Source of the DNA: an uncultured Christensenella sp.
GTDB lineage: Bacteria; Bacillota; Clostridia; Christensenellales; UBA1242
DNA length: 47,102 nt
Direction of reading: 5' to 3'
NCBI GenBank assembly: GCA_949293905.1
Contig: CASFFG010000007.1
Coordinates: 1-47,102, forward strand
Below are positions 10,214 through 18,517 of this stretch, in pieces. Under the pieces are notes generated by a model. That model was given only the letters and a program-made list of their open reading frames with translations, ran no database searches and was not told the DNA's origin. The stretch's first letter is position 1. Every line of letters starts with the position of its first letter. The translations under genes and the position numbers were made by a program.

Positions 10214-10953
10214 TGAAAAACCTATATGCTGAGAAAATTCTCATAAATGATACAAATGGCGATTTTAGTGCGAAAGTCCCGATTTACGAAATTATGCGAC
10301 TACTTGAAATTGTCGCTTTTAACAATGCGGACAATACTGGACTCGACCACGAAACAATGTTAAAAGAGAGCAATGCCTTTTGGATAGTTAGCAAGATTAA
10401 ATTAAATATTCTTGACGATTTTACTACAGGGGAGAATATTCGTATTAGCACTTGGACAAACCCGCCTAGTATGGTGCGAGTGGATAGAAATTTTACCGTA
10501 AAATCTGGGAGAAAGATAAAGGCTAAAGCGATTAGTGAATGGTGTTGTCTAGATGCTGATACCAGAAGACCTAGGAAAATGAGTTCGATTAAATATCCCG
10601 AATTTGAACTCCACCCGGAAAAGAGCGGAACTACACCGTTCACAAATATGCGACTTGATGTCGATAAATCTAATTACTGCTATACCCGTACAATTAGGTC
10701 TAGCGATATAGATTTAAATAATCATACCAACAATTTAAAATACAACATTATGGCGATAGATAGTTTTTCCACTGACGAACTAAGGGATATGAAGATTAAA
10801 GAATATGAAATCTATTTCGTAAACGAGTCGCATGAAGGCGATGAGATTGAAATCTATAAAAAGCGTCAGGGGAATTACTATTATATCGAAGGTAAAATTG
10901 AAGATAAAACTATATTTAGAGCAGTGTTTAAATTCGTAAAATCTAAAAAGTAG
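10213..10953 (+). CDS. Acyl-ACP thioesterase (FatA/FatB family)
   Basis: Hydrolyses acyl-acyl carrier protein to release free fatty acid in the cytosol. The 246-residue product has the double hot-dog layout of the family. The first half carries WIVSKIKLNI and the RISTWTN strand (about 57-83). The second half carries the conserved D-x-N-x-H-x-N-N block (D167, N169, H171, N173, N174), which holds the catalytic Asn and His of the family. ATG overlaps the previous stop (TAATG) and a GAGGAT ribosome site lies inside the end of the giant surface gene, so the two genes are translationally coupled. A functional link between a lipid enzyme and a surface protein is suggested only by this arrangement. 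A bidirectional terminator follows. Confidence 0.88.
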   Translation: MKNLYAEKILINDTNGDFSAKVPIYEIMRLLEIVAFNNADNTGLDHETMLKESNAFWIVSKIKLNILDDFTTGENIRISTWTNPPSMVRVDRNFTVKSGRKIKAKAISEWCCLDADTRRPRKMSSIKYPEFELHPEKSGTTPFTNMRLDVDKSNYCYTRTIRSSDIDLNNHTNNLKYNIMAIDSFSTDELRDMKIKEYEIYFVNESHEGDEIEIYKKRQGNYYYIEGKIEDKTIFRAVFKFVKSKK

Positions 10954-10973
10954 AATCGCATTTAATAAAAAAT

Positions 10974-11003
10974 AAAAAGCGGACTTTATTAGCCCGCTTT
11001 TTT
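10974..11003. terminator. Bidirectional terminator between convergent genes
   Basis: AAAAAGCGG (10974-10982) pairs with CCGCTTTTT (10994-11002) and is followed by T residues. The A-run on the left gives a T-run on the minus strand, so it can end both the thioesterase transcript and the opposing DAC-like gene. Confidence 0.85.
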
Positions 11004-11038
11004 GTTCGCTCTTAATTTAATGATTGTATTTTATTATT

Positions 11039-12130
11039 TTAAAATAGCACCTGTTGCTTGTAACTAGGCTTTGGCTCAGCCTTCTTTTCGCGATGTTTAA
11101 CTTCTTGGAAGAAAACTTCACCTTCGTGCGACTGGAAGTATACCGCTAAAATTCCTTTCTTTCTAGATGATATGATGTGGAACGCTGCGCGCTTTCGTGC
11201 ACCACCGACAACATATCCTACCTTTTTTGAATTAGGTTCGACGAATACATTATATGCTCGAATTCTACCCATGTTGTCAATAATTGTAATTCCGTCGAAG
11301 TTAAGCATATTTTTAAACATGGTGGCATAAGCCTGTAACTTTTCTTCGCTGTAACTTTTAGACTGGGTAAATAATCGACTAAAATTTATAGGTTCTTTAA
11401 GCCAAATTCCGTCTTCAAAAAAACCATTGTCAGTGTAATCTTTGTCCACAATTACACATATAGCACCTTTCACATCGTTAAGCACTTCGTTGAAAATGTT
11501 GTGGTACATATTTTTCATATCCTGCAGTTTTCGTTGTGTTGTCCTTAGTTTAGTAAACGATGCTGATACAAATGAATCAATCGCGACGGCTATATCGTTG
11601 CTCTTTGATTTATCTAGCGAAAAGTTTACGAGCAGGTCGTCCCCGCTAATTGAGTGCAGATTCATAGAGTAGAAGTTAAGTGGGCGAGCGATAATGCAAC
11701 TAATTTTATTCTGTCGCTCGCGAAGGGTAGTATTTTCTTCAAGTAATTGCAATACTCCCTTATCTTTAATCGACCTAAACGACATGATGAGCCCGTACGA
11801 AATTTTATGTTCCTTAATATCGATAAATAGACACCAATCTTGCTTTGCAATCGAGAGTAGAGATTTGAGTCGGGAGTTGAACATAATAGGTTCAGCATCT
11901 TCAAATATGGTCATAGTGGTAGTCTTTGTTAAAATTTTCGATACCGTTTCAATGCTGTCAGTGAACACCAGCTTCGGTCGAATTTTCATTCCTTCTTCAG
12001 TGTAGTTCATTATGTCATTAAAGCGGTTTAAAAAGTGCGACATAAGTAATGGAGGAAAGGACGGGAACTCTCGCTCAAAGAAGTCAGCAACTTTACTTTT
12101 CGCAGTGTCAAAAAATACAACTTCATCCAT
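11039..12130 (-). CDS. Protein with DisA_N/DAC-like putative sensor domain
   Basis: The C-terminal part (about residues 270-345 from the chosen start) resembles the diadenylate cyclase (DAC, DisA_N) fold: a DGI triad near 279-281 where cyclases have DGA, and GGARKRAAFHI (RKR near 312-314) where cyclases have G-T-RHRAA. A preceding block with CVIVDKDY and DGIWLKEPI fits the 'putative sensor domain DACNV'-type proteins. The altered DGA and RHR motifs suggest nucleotide sensing, not c-di-AMP synthesis; this is inference. The frame can be extended to a TTG seven codons upstream, but that has no ribosome site. The ATG at 12130 has GGGGGCGG in front, giving 363 residues. It stands alone on the minus strand, with no cyclase, nuclease or effector gene beside it. 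Confidence 0.6.
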   Translation of the reverse strand: MDEVVFFDTAKSKVADFFEREFPSFPPLLMSHFLNRFNDIMNYTEEGMKIRPKLVFTDSIETVSKILTKTTTMTIFEDAEPIMFNSRLKSLLSIAKQDWCLFIDIKEHKISYGLIMSFRSIKDKGVLQLLEENTTLRERQNKISCIIARPLNFYSMNLHSISGDDLLVNFSLDKSKSNDIAVAIDSFVSASFTKLRTTQRKLQDMKNMYHNIFNEVLNDVKGAICVIVDKDYTDNGFFEDGIWLKEPINFSRLFTQSKSYSEEKLQAYATMFKNMLNFDGITIIDNMGRIRAYNVFVEPNSKKVGYVVGGARKRAAFHIISSRKKGILAVYFQSHEGEVFFQEVKHREKKAEPKPSYKQQVLF

Positions 12131-12443
12131 ATCCGCCCCCAAATTTTTCAAAATAAAATTTTTAAAATTTATCTAAAAATAGATTTTAAAAATATATTTT
12201 TAATTAATAGTTCTTTTTAAAAATATAGCAGTTTTTTTTCATATTGGCAAATAATTTTTAAAAATTTTTTGAAAAATCATTAAAATTTCACTAAAATTTG
12301 CCGATTTTTACTTAGTTTCACTTGACTTTTTAAAAATTTTTATAAATTTCTAACATTTTCATAAACGATAAAATAATAATCACCTTGTCAAATAAAAAAT
12401 TATATGTTGATATGTTGGGAATTAGGAGAGTATAAAAGTAAAT
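12131..12443. other. AT-rich spacer without recognised genes
   Basis: About 310 bases of A/T-rich sequence between the DAC-like gene (minus) and the decayed WG-repeat gene (plus). It should carry the promoter of the former, but I see no convincing -35/-10 pair and no open frame. Confidence 0.5.
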
Positions 12444-12710
12444 ATGATAAAGGTTTCATAGGATTCCAAACTTAAAAAATATGGTTTTGTGGACGAATTA
12501 TACAAGGCCATAGTTGAACCGATTTATGATAGTAGATCTTTTTATGGATTTCAAGAAGGATTTATTTCCATGGAGAGAAATAAAAAATGGGGGTTTGTTG
12601 ATACAACAGGAAAGGAATTAATTGAATGTAAATATGAAGAATAAAAACAAACACAAGAAAAATTAGAAGAATATCTTAAAGAATTTAACGACAGTAAGAA
12701 GAAGGAATAA
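12444..12710 (+). pseudogene. Decayed WG-repeat protein gene with two in-frame stops
   Basis: One frame from an ATG at 12444 (AGGAG at 12424-12428, rather far upstream) reads MIKVS, stop TAG (12459), then about 60 codons with two WG-repeat units: KKYGFVDELY...VEPIYD and NKKWGFVDTTGKELIECKYE. A stop TAA (12642) follows, then a further 21 codons rich in Lys and Glu to TAA at 12708. WG repeats are structural repeats of the form WGFID..GK.VI. Codons on both sides of each stop stay in frame and coding-like, so point nonsense mutations or a gene remnant are the simplest reading. TAG and TAA end many good genes here, so recoding is unlikely. Confidence 0.6.
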
Positions 12711-12734
12711 AACCAGAATAAAATTTTAACTAAA

Positions 12735-12776
12735 AAAATAAAAATATACGGCGGGTTAGTTTTCGTCGTATATTTT
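12735..12776 (-). terminator. Terminator overlapping the end of the 98-residue gene
   Basis: On the minus strand AAAATATACGACG (12776-12764) pairs with CGCCGTATATTTT (12753-12741), with one G-U pair, and is followed by a T-rich run. The TAA stop of the 98-residue gene (12758-12756) sits in the loop. Confidence 0.7.
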
Positions 12777-13052
12777 GTTTTTAAGATATAAGATTTCATT
12801 TTTCAAGCGGTTGATTTCGCACTGTTTTTCTTTAAGTAGTGCGATCAGTTTATCGTGGTGCATACTCATGCTGACGAGTTCGCGCTTAGTTTCGAGTTCG
12901 CATTTCCTTTTTACTACACTCACTATTCCATTAAATAGCGCCGTGATGTCTGCGTCCGTGATACTCACTGGCATGACATGTACTCGGCAAGAATTTAAAC
13001 TCGCCTTATTCGAAATCTTTAAATTATCTTTTCTTATAAATTTCTTTATCAT
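12756..13052 (-). CDS. Small hypothetical protein with C-terminal coiled coil (98 aa)
   Basis: No family recognised. The N-terminal third is basic; residues 65-95 (KLIALLKEKQCEINRLKN...) form a leucine-heptad coiled coil. Reading this strand as coding, instead of the overlapping plus-strand frame at 12775-13059, is supported by the terminator hairpin in the correct orientation at its stop codon and by the sensible hydrophilic composition. The ribosome site is weak: AGGG lies about 13 bases before the ATG. Confidence 0.55.
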   Translation of the reverse strand: MIKKFIRKDNLKISNKASLNSCRVHVMPVSITDADITALFNGIVSVVKRKCELETKRELVSMSMHHDKLIALLKEKQCEINRLKNEILYLKNKIYDEN

Positions 13053-13158
13053 GCTTTAATATTGCCCTAAAGAAAGATTTTTAAACCAAATTCGTGCGCT
13101 ATAAAATTTTAAATCATTTAATTTTAAAGTTTTTTCAAAATTCCACATAAATAATAAT

Positions 13159-14028
13159 ATGATTTATCTAATGTCAATGTTAGACTGCGTCCTATTTAAA
13201 GACGAAGAGATTTTTGTGGAGCGGAATTTGTTATACGAGTTGAGCGAGATTAAGGACGAAAGATACTTAATTTTTTCTCATTCAGGCGAGATAACAGGCT
13301 CACTTAATTTTTATAAAATCATAAACTCAAAAAGTTCAAAGCACGGGAACATAATTTCGTTTAAATATAACCACGATACATACATAATTTTAAATCCGTG
13401 CGAACATAAACCCACATTTTCTACATGTATAAAATATAAAAACAATGATGTCATGATAAATTTGTCTAATGAACTTGTTGTGAGTATCTCGGGCGAGATC
13501 TTGTTGGAGCAGAAAATTGATTTAGAGTATTCGCATTACGAAATTGAAAACGACAGCCTATTTATCTATTTTACCGGTAAACGCGAATATGTCGTAGTTA
13601 TAAGTAAAAACGAGTTAAAATTTGCGGGCTACATTGACGAGTGCAATATTGACGGGGAAGAAAAATATTTTTTAACTAAAAAGCGCGACTCACTAAATCA
13701 TGGCGCGGTCTGTCATGTTACTAAGGGAGAGATTGATAATTATCTCGTTTACCTTGACGATTACGGGATGAATTTAAAGCGTGAGTTTGTCGTCGGTGTA
13801 TATTTAGACTGCATAAAGGCGGGCAATTTAAACTATGCTCACGCACTTATGTCGGGCGAATTTTCGTCAGTAAATACTGAGACTCTTAGCGAATTTTTCC
13901 CGAAATTTGATAGTTTCGTCTGTCTTGATGAAACGAGCGTTGCGCTTATAAATAAAAATACCCTTGCGGGCATTTTCAAGTTTGAAATAGACAAAGATTC
14001 TATTCAAAATATAATTCAAATTGATTAA
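13159..14028 (+). CDS. Hypothetical protein, beta-strand rich (289 aa)
   Basis: No family recognised. The product has no signal peptide or membrane segment and is rich in Ile, Tyr, Asp and Glu, with many short strand-like stretches (for example YVVVISKNELKFAGYIDE), suggesting a beta-propeller-like or repeat beta fold. No clear ribosome site precedes the first ATG; ATG codons five and seven are alternatives, so the N-terminus is uncertain. Its stop codon overlaps the stop of the convergent P-type ATPase gene by four bases (14025-14028). Codon use and length argue for a real gene. Confidence 0.6.
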   Translation: MIYLMSMLDCVLFKDEEIFVERNLLYELSEIKDERYLIFSHSGEITGSLNFYKIINSKSSKHGNIISFKYNHDTYIILNPCEHKPTFSTCIKYKNNDVMINLSNELVVSISGEILLEQKIDLEYSHYEIENDSLFIYFTGKREYVVVISKNELKFAGYIDECNIDGEEKYFLTKKRDSLNHGAVCHVTKGEIDNYLVYLDDYGMNLKREFVVGVYLDCIKAGNLNYAHALMSGEFSSVNTETLSEFFPKFDSFVCLDETSVALINKNTLAGIFKFEIDKDSIQNIIQID

Positions 14029-16430
14029 TCTTTTTGCTTACTTACTTTATCAATCTTCTCTATATTATGTGATAAATTCGCGAGCCTTGTTAGAGATAGA
14101 TATAGCGGGTAAGCGGTTTCACAAACTATGATTAAGAAAAGAGTTTGCTCATAGGTTAAAGTTACATATTTGAATAGTTCAGGTAGCACGGCAACGCAGG
14201 TTATCGCAATTCCAAGACACGCCAAATACATAATTGTTTTAAACCAATTAAACGGCTTACACATATTAAACAATGCGATAAATCCAACCGCAAGCACTGC
14301 AAGGGACGCCATGGTTGCAAGTAATTCGTCCGAAATATCGGTAAACATTTGGAATATATAAATAGCGATAGTGGCACTAACTAATGTTAGCCCCGCTGGA
14401 AGGGTAGTGCGCGCTATATTGGACAAGAATTTACCCTTAATTTTATTCGTGTTCGGTTGCAGTGCTAGGAAGAATGATGGTAGCCCAATGACGAACATTT
14501 CAAGCAGTATAAATTGAATAGGGCTAAACGGATAGGTCTTCCCGCAAATTAGAACGAAAATCGAAATTGCTATTGCGAAGAAAGTTTTCATAAGGAAGAG
14601 TGAACTTGATTTTTGAATGTTGTTCACAACCCTTCTACCTTCTGCTACCACACTTGGCATTGAACTGAAATTGCTATCCAGTAAAACTAGGTGACTTACG
14701 CTTCTCGCTGCATCACTTCCGGCAGCAATCGCGATAGAACAGTCCGCTTCTTTTAGGGCGAGAATATCGTTCACGCCGTCACCCGTCATTGCGACAGTCT
14801 TTCCTTGTGCTTTTAGTGCTTTAACTAAAATTGCCTTTTGTTCAGGGGTCACTCGCCCGAAGATAGAGAATTTAGTCGCGCACTCAATTACTTCATTTTC
14901 GTTCATGCCGTAAAGACTAATGTATTTATCGTAGTTTTGTACGCCGACACGACGGGCCACTTCACTAACAGTAACAGGGTTGTCTCCCGAAATGATTTTT
15001 ATATCCACACCATTTTGTTTGAACCATTCAATCGTCTTTGGTGCGTCCTTTCTAATATTGTCTTGAAGAAGGACGAAAGCGATAGGCTTAGTATCTTTAT
15101 TTGAAAAACTCGCGTCACATTCTACCAGCATAAGAACCCTAAATCCCTGCAATGAATAGTCTTCCGCCATTGTCTTTATATCCATGCTCGGTTTTTCGGT
15201 TACGAACTCGTATGCGCCGAGTTTATATGTGCCTACTTGCCTGAATTTACAGCCCATGAATTTTCTCTCACTAGAAAAAGGAATAGACTTTTCTGCCGAA
15301 TAGCACGGCTTACCAAAATATGATTTTAGCGCCAACGCAGTATGATTTGCCTCATGAAACGCGTTAACCATAGATGCGATGATTTTATCCACATCTTTTA
15401 TAGTCTTTCTATCTGTCAACATTACCACATCTTTGACGCTCATTGATCCGTTCGTCAAAGTTCCAGTTTTATCTAAACATAATACATCTGTTCGTGCGAG
15501 CATTTCGATACAATACAATTCTTGAACGAGTGTGCGCTGTTTAGCAAGCCTAATTACACTGACAGCGAGCGCAACTGAAGTGAGCAAGAACATTCCCGCG
15601 GGTATCATAGCGATGATGCAACCAGATGTCTTAGTTATAACATCGTACGCTAGTGAATTGCTAGTAGGGGAAGAGGAATAGTGCTGATAATTGTTGTATA
15701 ACATAATTATCGCGATAGGTATCATGAAGATTGAAATAAATTTTATAAGTGTACGAAGTGAACGCAAAAGTTCACTCTTAGCCTGCTTAAAGGTGCGCGC
15801 CTTGACGCTGAGTTCTGCGATATAGTTTTCGTCACCGATTTTATTCACCTTTGCGTGACATGTCCCGCTTGAAATGAAACTGCCACCAAGAAGGCTATCT
15901 CCCTTTTTCTTTTTCACGGGTTGACTTTCGCCCGTTAGTAAACTCTCGTTCACTTCAACTTCGCCGTCCATAACTATGCTATCGCATGCTATCTGCATAC
16001 CAGGGTTTAGAACCAAGACATCGTCTAGGACAACTTCCGTTTTATAAACTTCATCTTCCTCACCGTCACGAACAACTTTCGTGAAATTCGAGTTGGTGAG
16101 CGAGAGTTTATCCATAGTCTTTTTTGCCTTAATCTCTTGCACAATACCGATAGTAGTATTTAAAATGACAATAACCAAAAACATAAGGTCGGTAAACGCG
16201 CCGACCGAAATAAGCGCGCCCGCAACTACCAAACATACAATGTTAAAAAATGTAAAAATATTTTTACATAGTATGCTACCTATGCTTTTACTTGTTTTTA
16301 TATTAGAAACATTTACTAGATTATCTTTTGTGCGCTGTTCCACTTGTTCATGAGTTAGTCCAACTTTTGAATCAGGGTTGAAACGGGTGATTTTAGCGCG
16401 TGGAATTTCTTTGATTTTAGATTTTTTCAT
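14025..16430 (-). CDS. Cation-transporting P-type ATPase
   Basis: An 801-residue ATP-driven membrane pump. Visible parts: two N-terminal membrane helices (about 56-95), actuator domain with TGES (166-169), membrane helix 4 with MIPAG (275-279), phosphorylation site DKTGTLT with Asp320, a short nucleotide-binding domain with SSERKFMG and LGAYEF, the hinge motif TGDGVND (549-555), and six C-terminal helices. There are no N-terminal metal-binding CxxC domains, and helix 4 lacks CPC, so it is not a copper-type pump. The usual Ca/Mg-pump helix 4 motif PEGL reads PAGM here, removing the acidic ligand, so ion specificity cannot be stated. The ribosome site AAGGAT precedes the ATG. Confidence 0.9.
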   Translation of the reverse strand: MKKSKIKEIPRAKITRFNPDSKVGLTHEQVEQRTKDNLVNVSNIKTSKSIGSILCKNIFTFFNIVCLVVAGALISVGAFTDLMFLVIVILNTTIGIVQEIKAKKTMDKLSLTNSNFTKVVRDGEEDEVYKTEVVLDDVLVLNPGMQIACDSIVMDGEVEVNESLLTGESQPVKKKKGDSLLGGSFISSGTCHAKVNKIGDENYIAELSVKARTFKQAKSELLRSLRTLIKFISIFMIPIAIIMLYNNYQHYSSSPTSNSLAYDVITKTSGCIIAMIPAGMFLLTSVALAVSVIRLAKQRTLVQELYCIEMLARTDVLCLDKTGTLTNGSMSVKDVVMLTDRKTIKDVDKIIASMVNAFHEANHTALALKSYFGKPCYSAEKSIPFSSERKFMGCKFRQVGTYKLGAYEFVTEKPSMDIKTMAEDYSLQGFRVLMLVECDASFSNKDTKPIAFVLLQDNIRKDAPKTIEWFKQNGVDIKIISGDNPVTVSEVARRVGVQNYDKYISLYGMNENEVIECATKFSIFGRVTPEQKAILVKALKAQGKTVAMTGDGVNDILALKEADCSIAIAAGSDAARSVSHLVLLDSNFSSMPSVVAEGRRVVNNIQKSSSLFLMKTFFAIAISIFVLICGKTYPFSPIQFILLEMFVIGLPSFFLALQPNTNKIKGKFLSNIARTTLPAGLTLVSATIAIYIFQMFTDISDELLATMASLAVLAVGFIALFNMCKPFNWFKTIMYLACLGIAITCVAVLPELFKYVTLTYEQTLFLIIVCETAYPLYLSLTRLANLSHNIEKIDKVSKQKD

Positions 16431-16705
16431 AATTATCCTTAAAATTGATTTTAGACTAAATTGTCATTTATTTTTCAACTAAAATTATTTTAGCACAAAT
16501 AAGCGGTTTTAACAAATGAATTAATTAAGTTATTTTAAATTATTATATATTAGTTTTCTTGATTTAATTATAGTTATTTATTTATTACTATACCAATTCT
16601 AGTAGTAAATTATCTAAAAGATGTTTTGCTTTTTTATTTTTAATTTAGGATTAAAATATTTGCACAAAAATTACTGACCTTTCATATAAAATCATGAGGT
16701 GAAGA

Positions 16706-17221
16706 ATGGATTTAGATAATTTAGAAATAAGAGTTAAAACGCCATATCCAAAGATTACTGGGGCGAAAAATGACCCGAGCACGGTTGCTATACTTAAAAA
16801 TTTAGCGACTTCGCGTTCCAGCGAACTGAGCGCTATACTTACATACATCTATCAGTCGGTCATAGCAGATAAAACGCATGAAGACATAGCAAAACTTATA
16901 GAAGAAATTGGCATAGTAGAGATGACGCATCTTGATATGCTAATGCACGCGATAACTGAGTTCGGTGGTAACCCGAGATACGAAGACGCAAAAGGGGTCC
17001 CGTTTTCAACTACGAACATAAATTATGCTACTAAACTTAAAGAAATGTTGGTGAATAATATTCGCGGGGAAGAGATGGCCATCGAAGATTATACCCGCGC
17101 GATAGGATTAGTTAGAAACGATAGTTTGAAATCTCTTTTTGCGCGTATTATCGAGGACGAAGAATGTCATATAAGGGCGTTTAAATATTTACTAGATAAT
17201 GTCAATTTTATGTCAGTATAA
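16706..17221 (+). CDS. Ferritin-like diiron protein (rubrerythrin/CotJC-like)
   Basis: A 171-residue four-helix-bundle protein. Metal-ligand positions of the ferritin-like superfamily are visible: E40, E72-x2-H75, E123 or E122, and E152-x2-H155. This pairing of two ExxH motifs fits dimetal centres in rubrerythrin, Mn-catalase and spore-coat CotJC relatives. No rubredoxin Cys motifs are present. Likely role: protection against peroxide or handling of iron/manganese, perhaps spore-associated; this is inference. GAGGTGA precedes the ATG. A single gene on the plus strand, divergent from the P-type ATPase across a 275-base spacer. Confidence 0.75.
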   Translation: MDLDNLEIRVKTPYPKITGAKNDPSTVAILKNLATSRSSELSAILTYIYQSVIADKTHEDIAKLIEEIGIVEMTHLDMLMHAITEFGGNPRYEDAKGVPFSTTNINYATKLKEMLVNNIRGEEMAIEDYTRAIGLVRNDSLKSLFARIIEDEECHIRAFKYLLDNVNFMSV

Positions 17222-17224
17222 AAC

Positions 17225-17240
17225 CAAGTTTAAAAACTTG
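17225..17240 (+). repeat. Short inverted repeat after the ferritin-like gene, shared with gerKC 3' end
   Basis: CAAGTTT and AAACTTG follow the stop codon, embedded in ACCAAGTTT...AAACTTGAAAATAA. The same two blocks follow the gerKC stop (26860-26892). There is no T-run, so it is not a normal terminator. Confidence 0.35.
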
Positions 17241-17421
17241 AAAATAAAAAAGAAAAATTCATGATTGTATTTATAAAACAAAAAACACCTTTTAACTTAA
17301 AATAGAAATTAAATTAAATAAAAAATAAAAATTTACAAAAAAATTTTAAAAATCATTAAAAAATCATTAAAAATATATAAAAATTAAAAAATTTTTACTA
17401 TTTTTTATAATTTTTAATAAA

Positions 17422-17466
17422 AAACGGAAATTATTTTAAGTTAATTTACTTAAACATTTTCCGTTT
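17422..17466 (-). terminator. Terminator after the PRC-barrel gene
   Basis: AAACGGAAA (17422-17430) and TTTCCGTTT (17458-17466) form the outer stem, and TTTAAGT/ACTTAAA an inner stem. The minus strand continues into a T-rich run. It lies six bases beyond the stop codon of the minus-strand gene. Confidence 0.8.
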
Positions 17467-17471
17467 ATTTT

Positions 17472-18212
17472 CTATTTACTAAACAGCATAAGTTCACGAA
17501 GTTTTCCGTATTTATTAATCTCTTTTAAATTTTTCTTGTTTACTACTGCGTGCGCTTTAATTAATAATTCGTTGTTAAAATTAAATATATCTTTTGTGCA
17601 AACTCTACCTAGCAGGAAATTCGAGTTTTGAGTTGCTTCTTTATTTGTGTTTTCGATAGCAACTGCTTGAGTAGAAATATTTTCATTTTCTTCTTCGCTC
17701 GGCATAATTTCTGCGGTTTGTACGCTTTTTGTCTTAAAGAATTTAGGAGTTTTATTTGGAACAAATCTAGTTACATTTATGCGTTCTGTTTTATCATAAA
17801 AAATCACAGTATTCTTACCGCACGACGCCAAATTTTTCACATCTAGTGTAGAGTTGTTATCAAGCGAAAATTTTTCGGTCACAAACTTGTCCGTCATACT
17901 AATTTCTGTTACTATTCCTAGATATTCACCCTTTATGGTATACGCCTTAGAGCCGACAGGACAAAGTGTTAAATCTAAATCCTCAACCTTTAGACTGACC
18001 GCTTGGTTATTTCTAACCGTTATAGCATTTTTCCCTACATGGTAGATATGCTTGGTCGAAAGAAGAAGACGGGTATCGTTTTCCGCTATTAATTCCAAGT
18101 ATAAGAGTTTTTTTAGTTTTTTATCATAATATAACTTGTCCACGACTCCTAAGAGTTCGCCTTCATAAAGCGAGAGCACGCTTAAAGATTTAAGTTCATT
18201 CGAATAATACAT
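17472..18212 (-). CDS. PRC-barrel domain protein
   Basis: The 246-residue cytosolic product has two PRC-barrel-like beta units: SLYEGELLGVVDKLYYDKK near residues 14-32 and KGEYLGIVTEISMTDKF near 93-109. A Glu/Asn-rich linker follows (about 170-195), and a C-terminal piece, FLLGRVCTKDIF...INKYGKLREL, resembles another PRC half-unit. PRC barrels occur in RNA-processing, photosynthetic and sporulation proteins (YlmC/YmxH type). No partner gene points to a specific job. AGAGGT lies before the ATG. Confidence 0.65.
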   Translation of the reverse strand: MYYSNELKSLSVLSLYEGELLGVVDKLYYDKKLKKLLYLELIAENDTRLLLSTKHIYHVGKNAITVRNNQAVSLKVEDLDLTLCPVGSKAYTIKGEYLGIVTEISMTDKFVTEKFSLDNNSTLDVKNLASCGKNTVIFYDKTERINVTRFVPNKTPKFFKTKSVQTAEIMPSEEENENISTQAVAIENTNKEATQNSNFLLGRVCTKDIFNFNNELLIKAHAVVNKKNLKEINKYGKLRELMLFSK

Positions 18213-18439
18213 AATTACCTCTTAACTAAATCTATGCACAAATAAAAATTTTTATGATTAGTTAAATTTTTTAATTTTAATTTATTTAAGGCAGTATTGC
18301 TTTAAATGAAATAAAAATTTGAACAATGTGGATAAATAGTAAAAAAATAAAAAATTAAATTTAAAATAATTATTATAATTTTCAGTATAATATTTATTTA
18401 ACTTATAAATTAATATTTTTATGATTCATTTTAATTTAA

Positions 18440-18468
18440 TTGATTTATGTGATATTTTTGGTTATAAT
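18440..18468 (+). promoter_or_regulatory. Sigma-A type promoter of the 1505-residue lipoprotein gene
   Basis: TTGATT (18440-18445), a 17-base spacer and TATAAT (18463-18468), 49 bases upstream of the start codon. The rest of the spacer 18213-18439 is AT-rich with nothing else recognised. Confidence 0.65.
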
Positions 18469-18517
18469 AAAATTAACAATTTCGATTAAATTCGACTTAA
18501 TTTTATAAAGGGGTATT

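Noticed and set aside
10284..10643. Minus-strand open frame of 119 codons within the thioesterase gene
   Set aside because: It is a shadow of the conserved thioesterase, with no promoter or ribosome site.
12459..12461. Read-through or recoding of TAG in the WG-repeat gene
   Set aside because: TAG ends twelve intact genes here, and a second stop (TAA) also breaks the frame, so decay is the better explanation.
12775..13059. Plus-strand open frame of 94 codons opposite the 98-residue gene
   Set aside because: It lacks a ribosome site, its product is an unlikely mix of hydrophobic and Ser/Leu runs, and the terminator at 12735-12776 fits the minus-strand gene.
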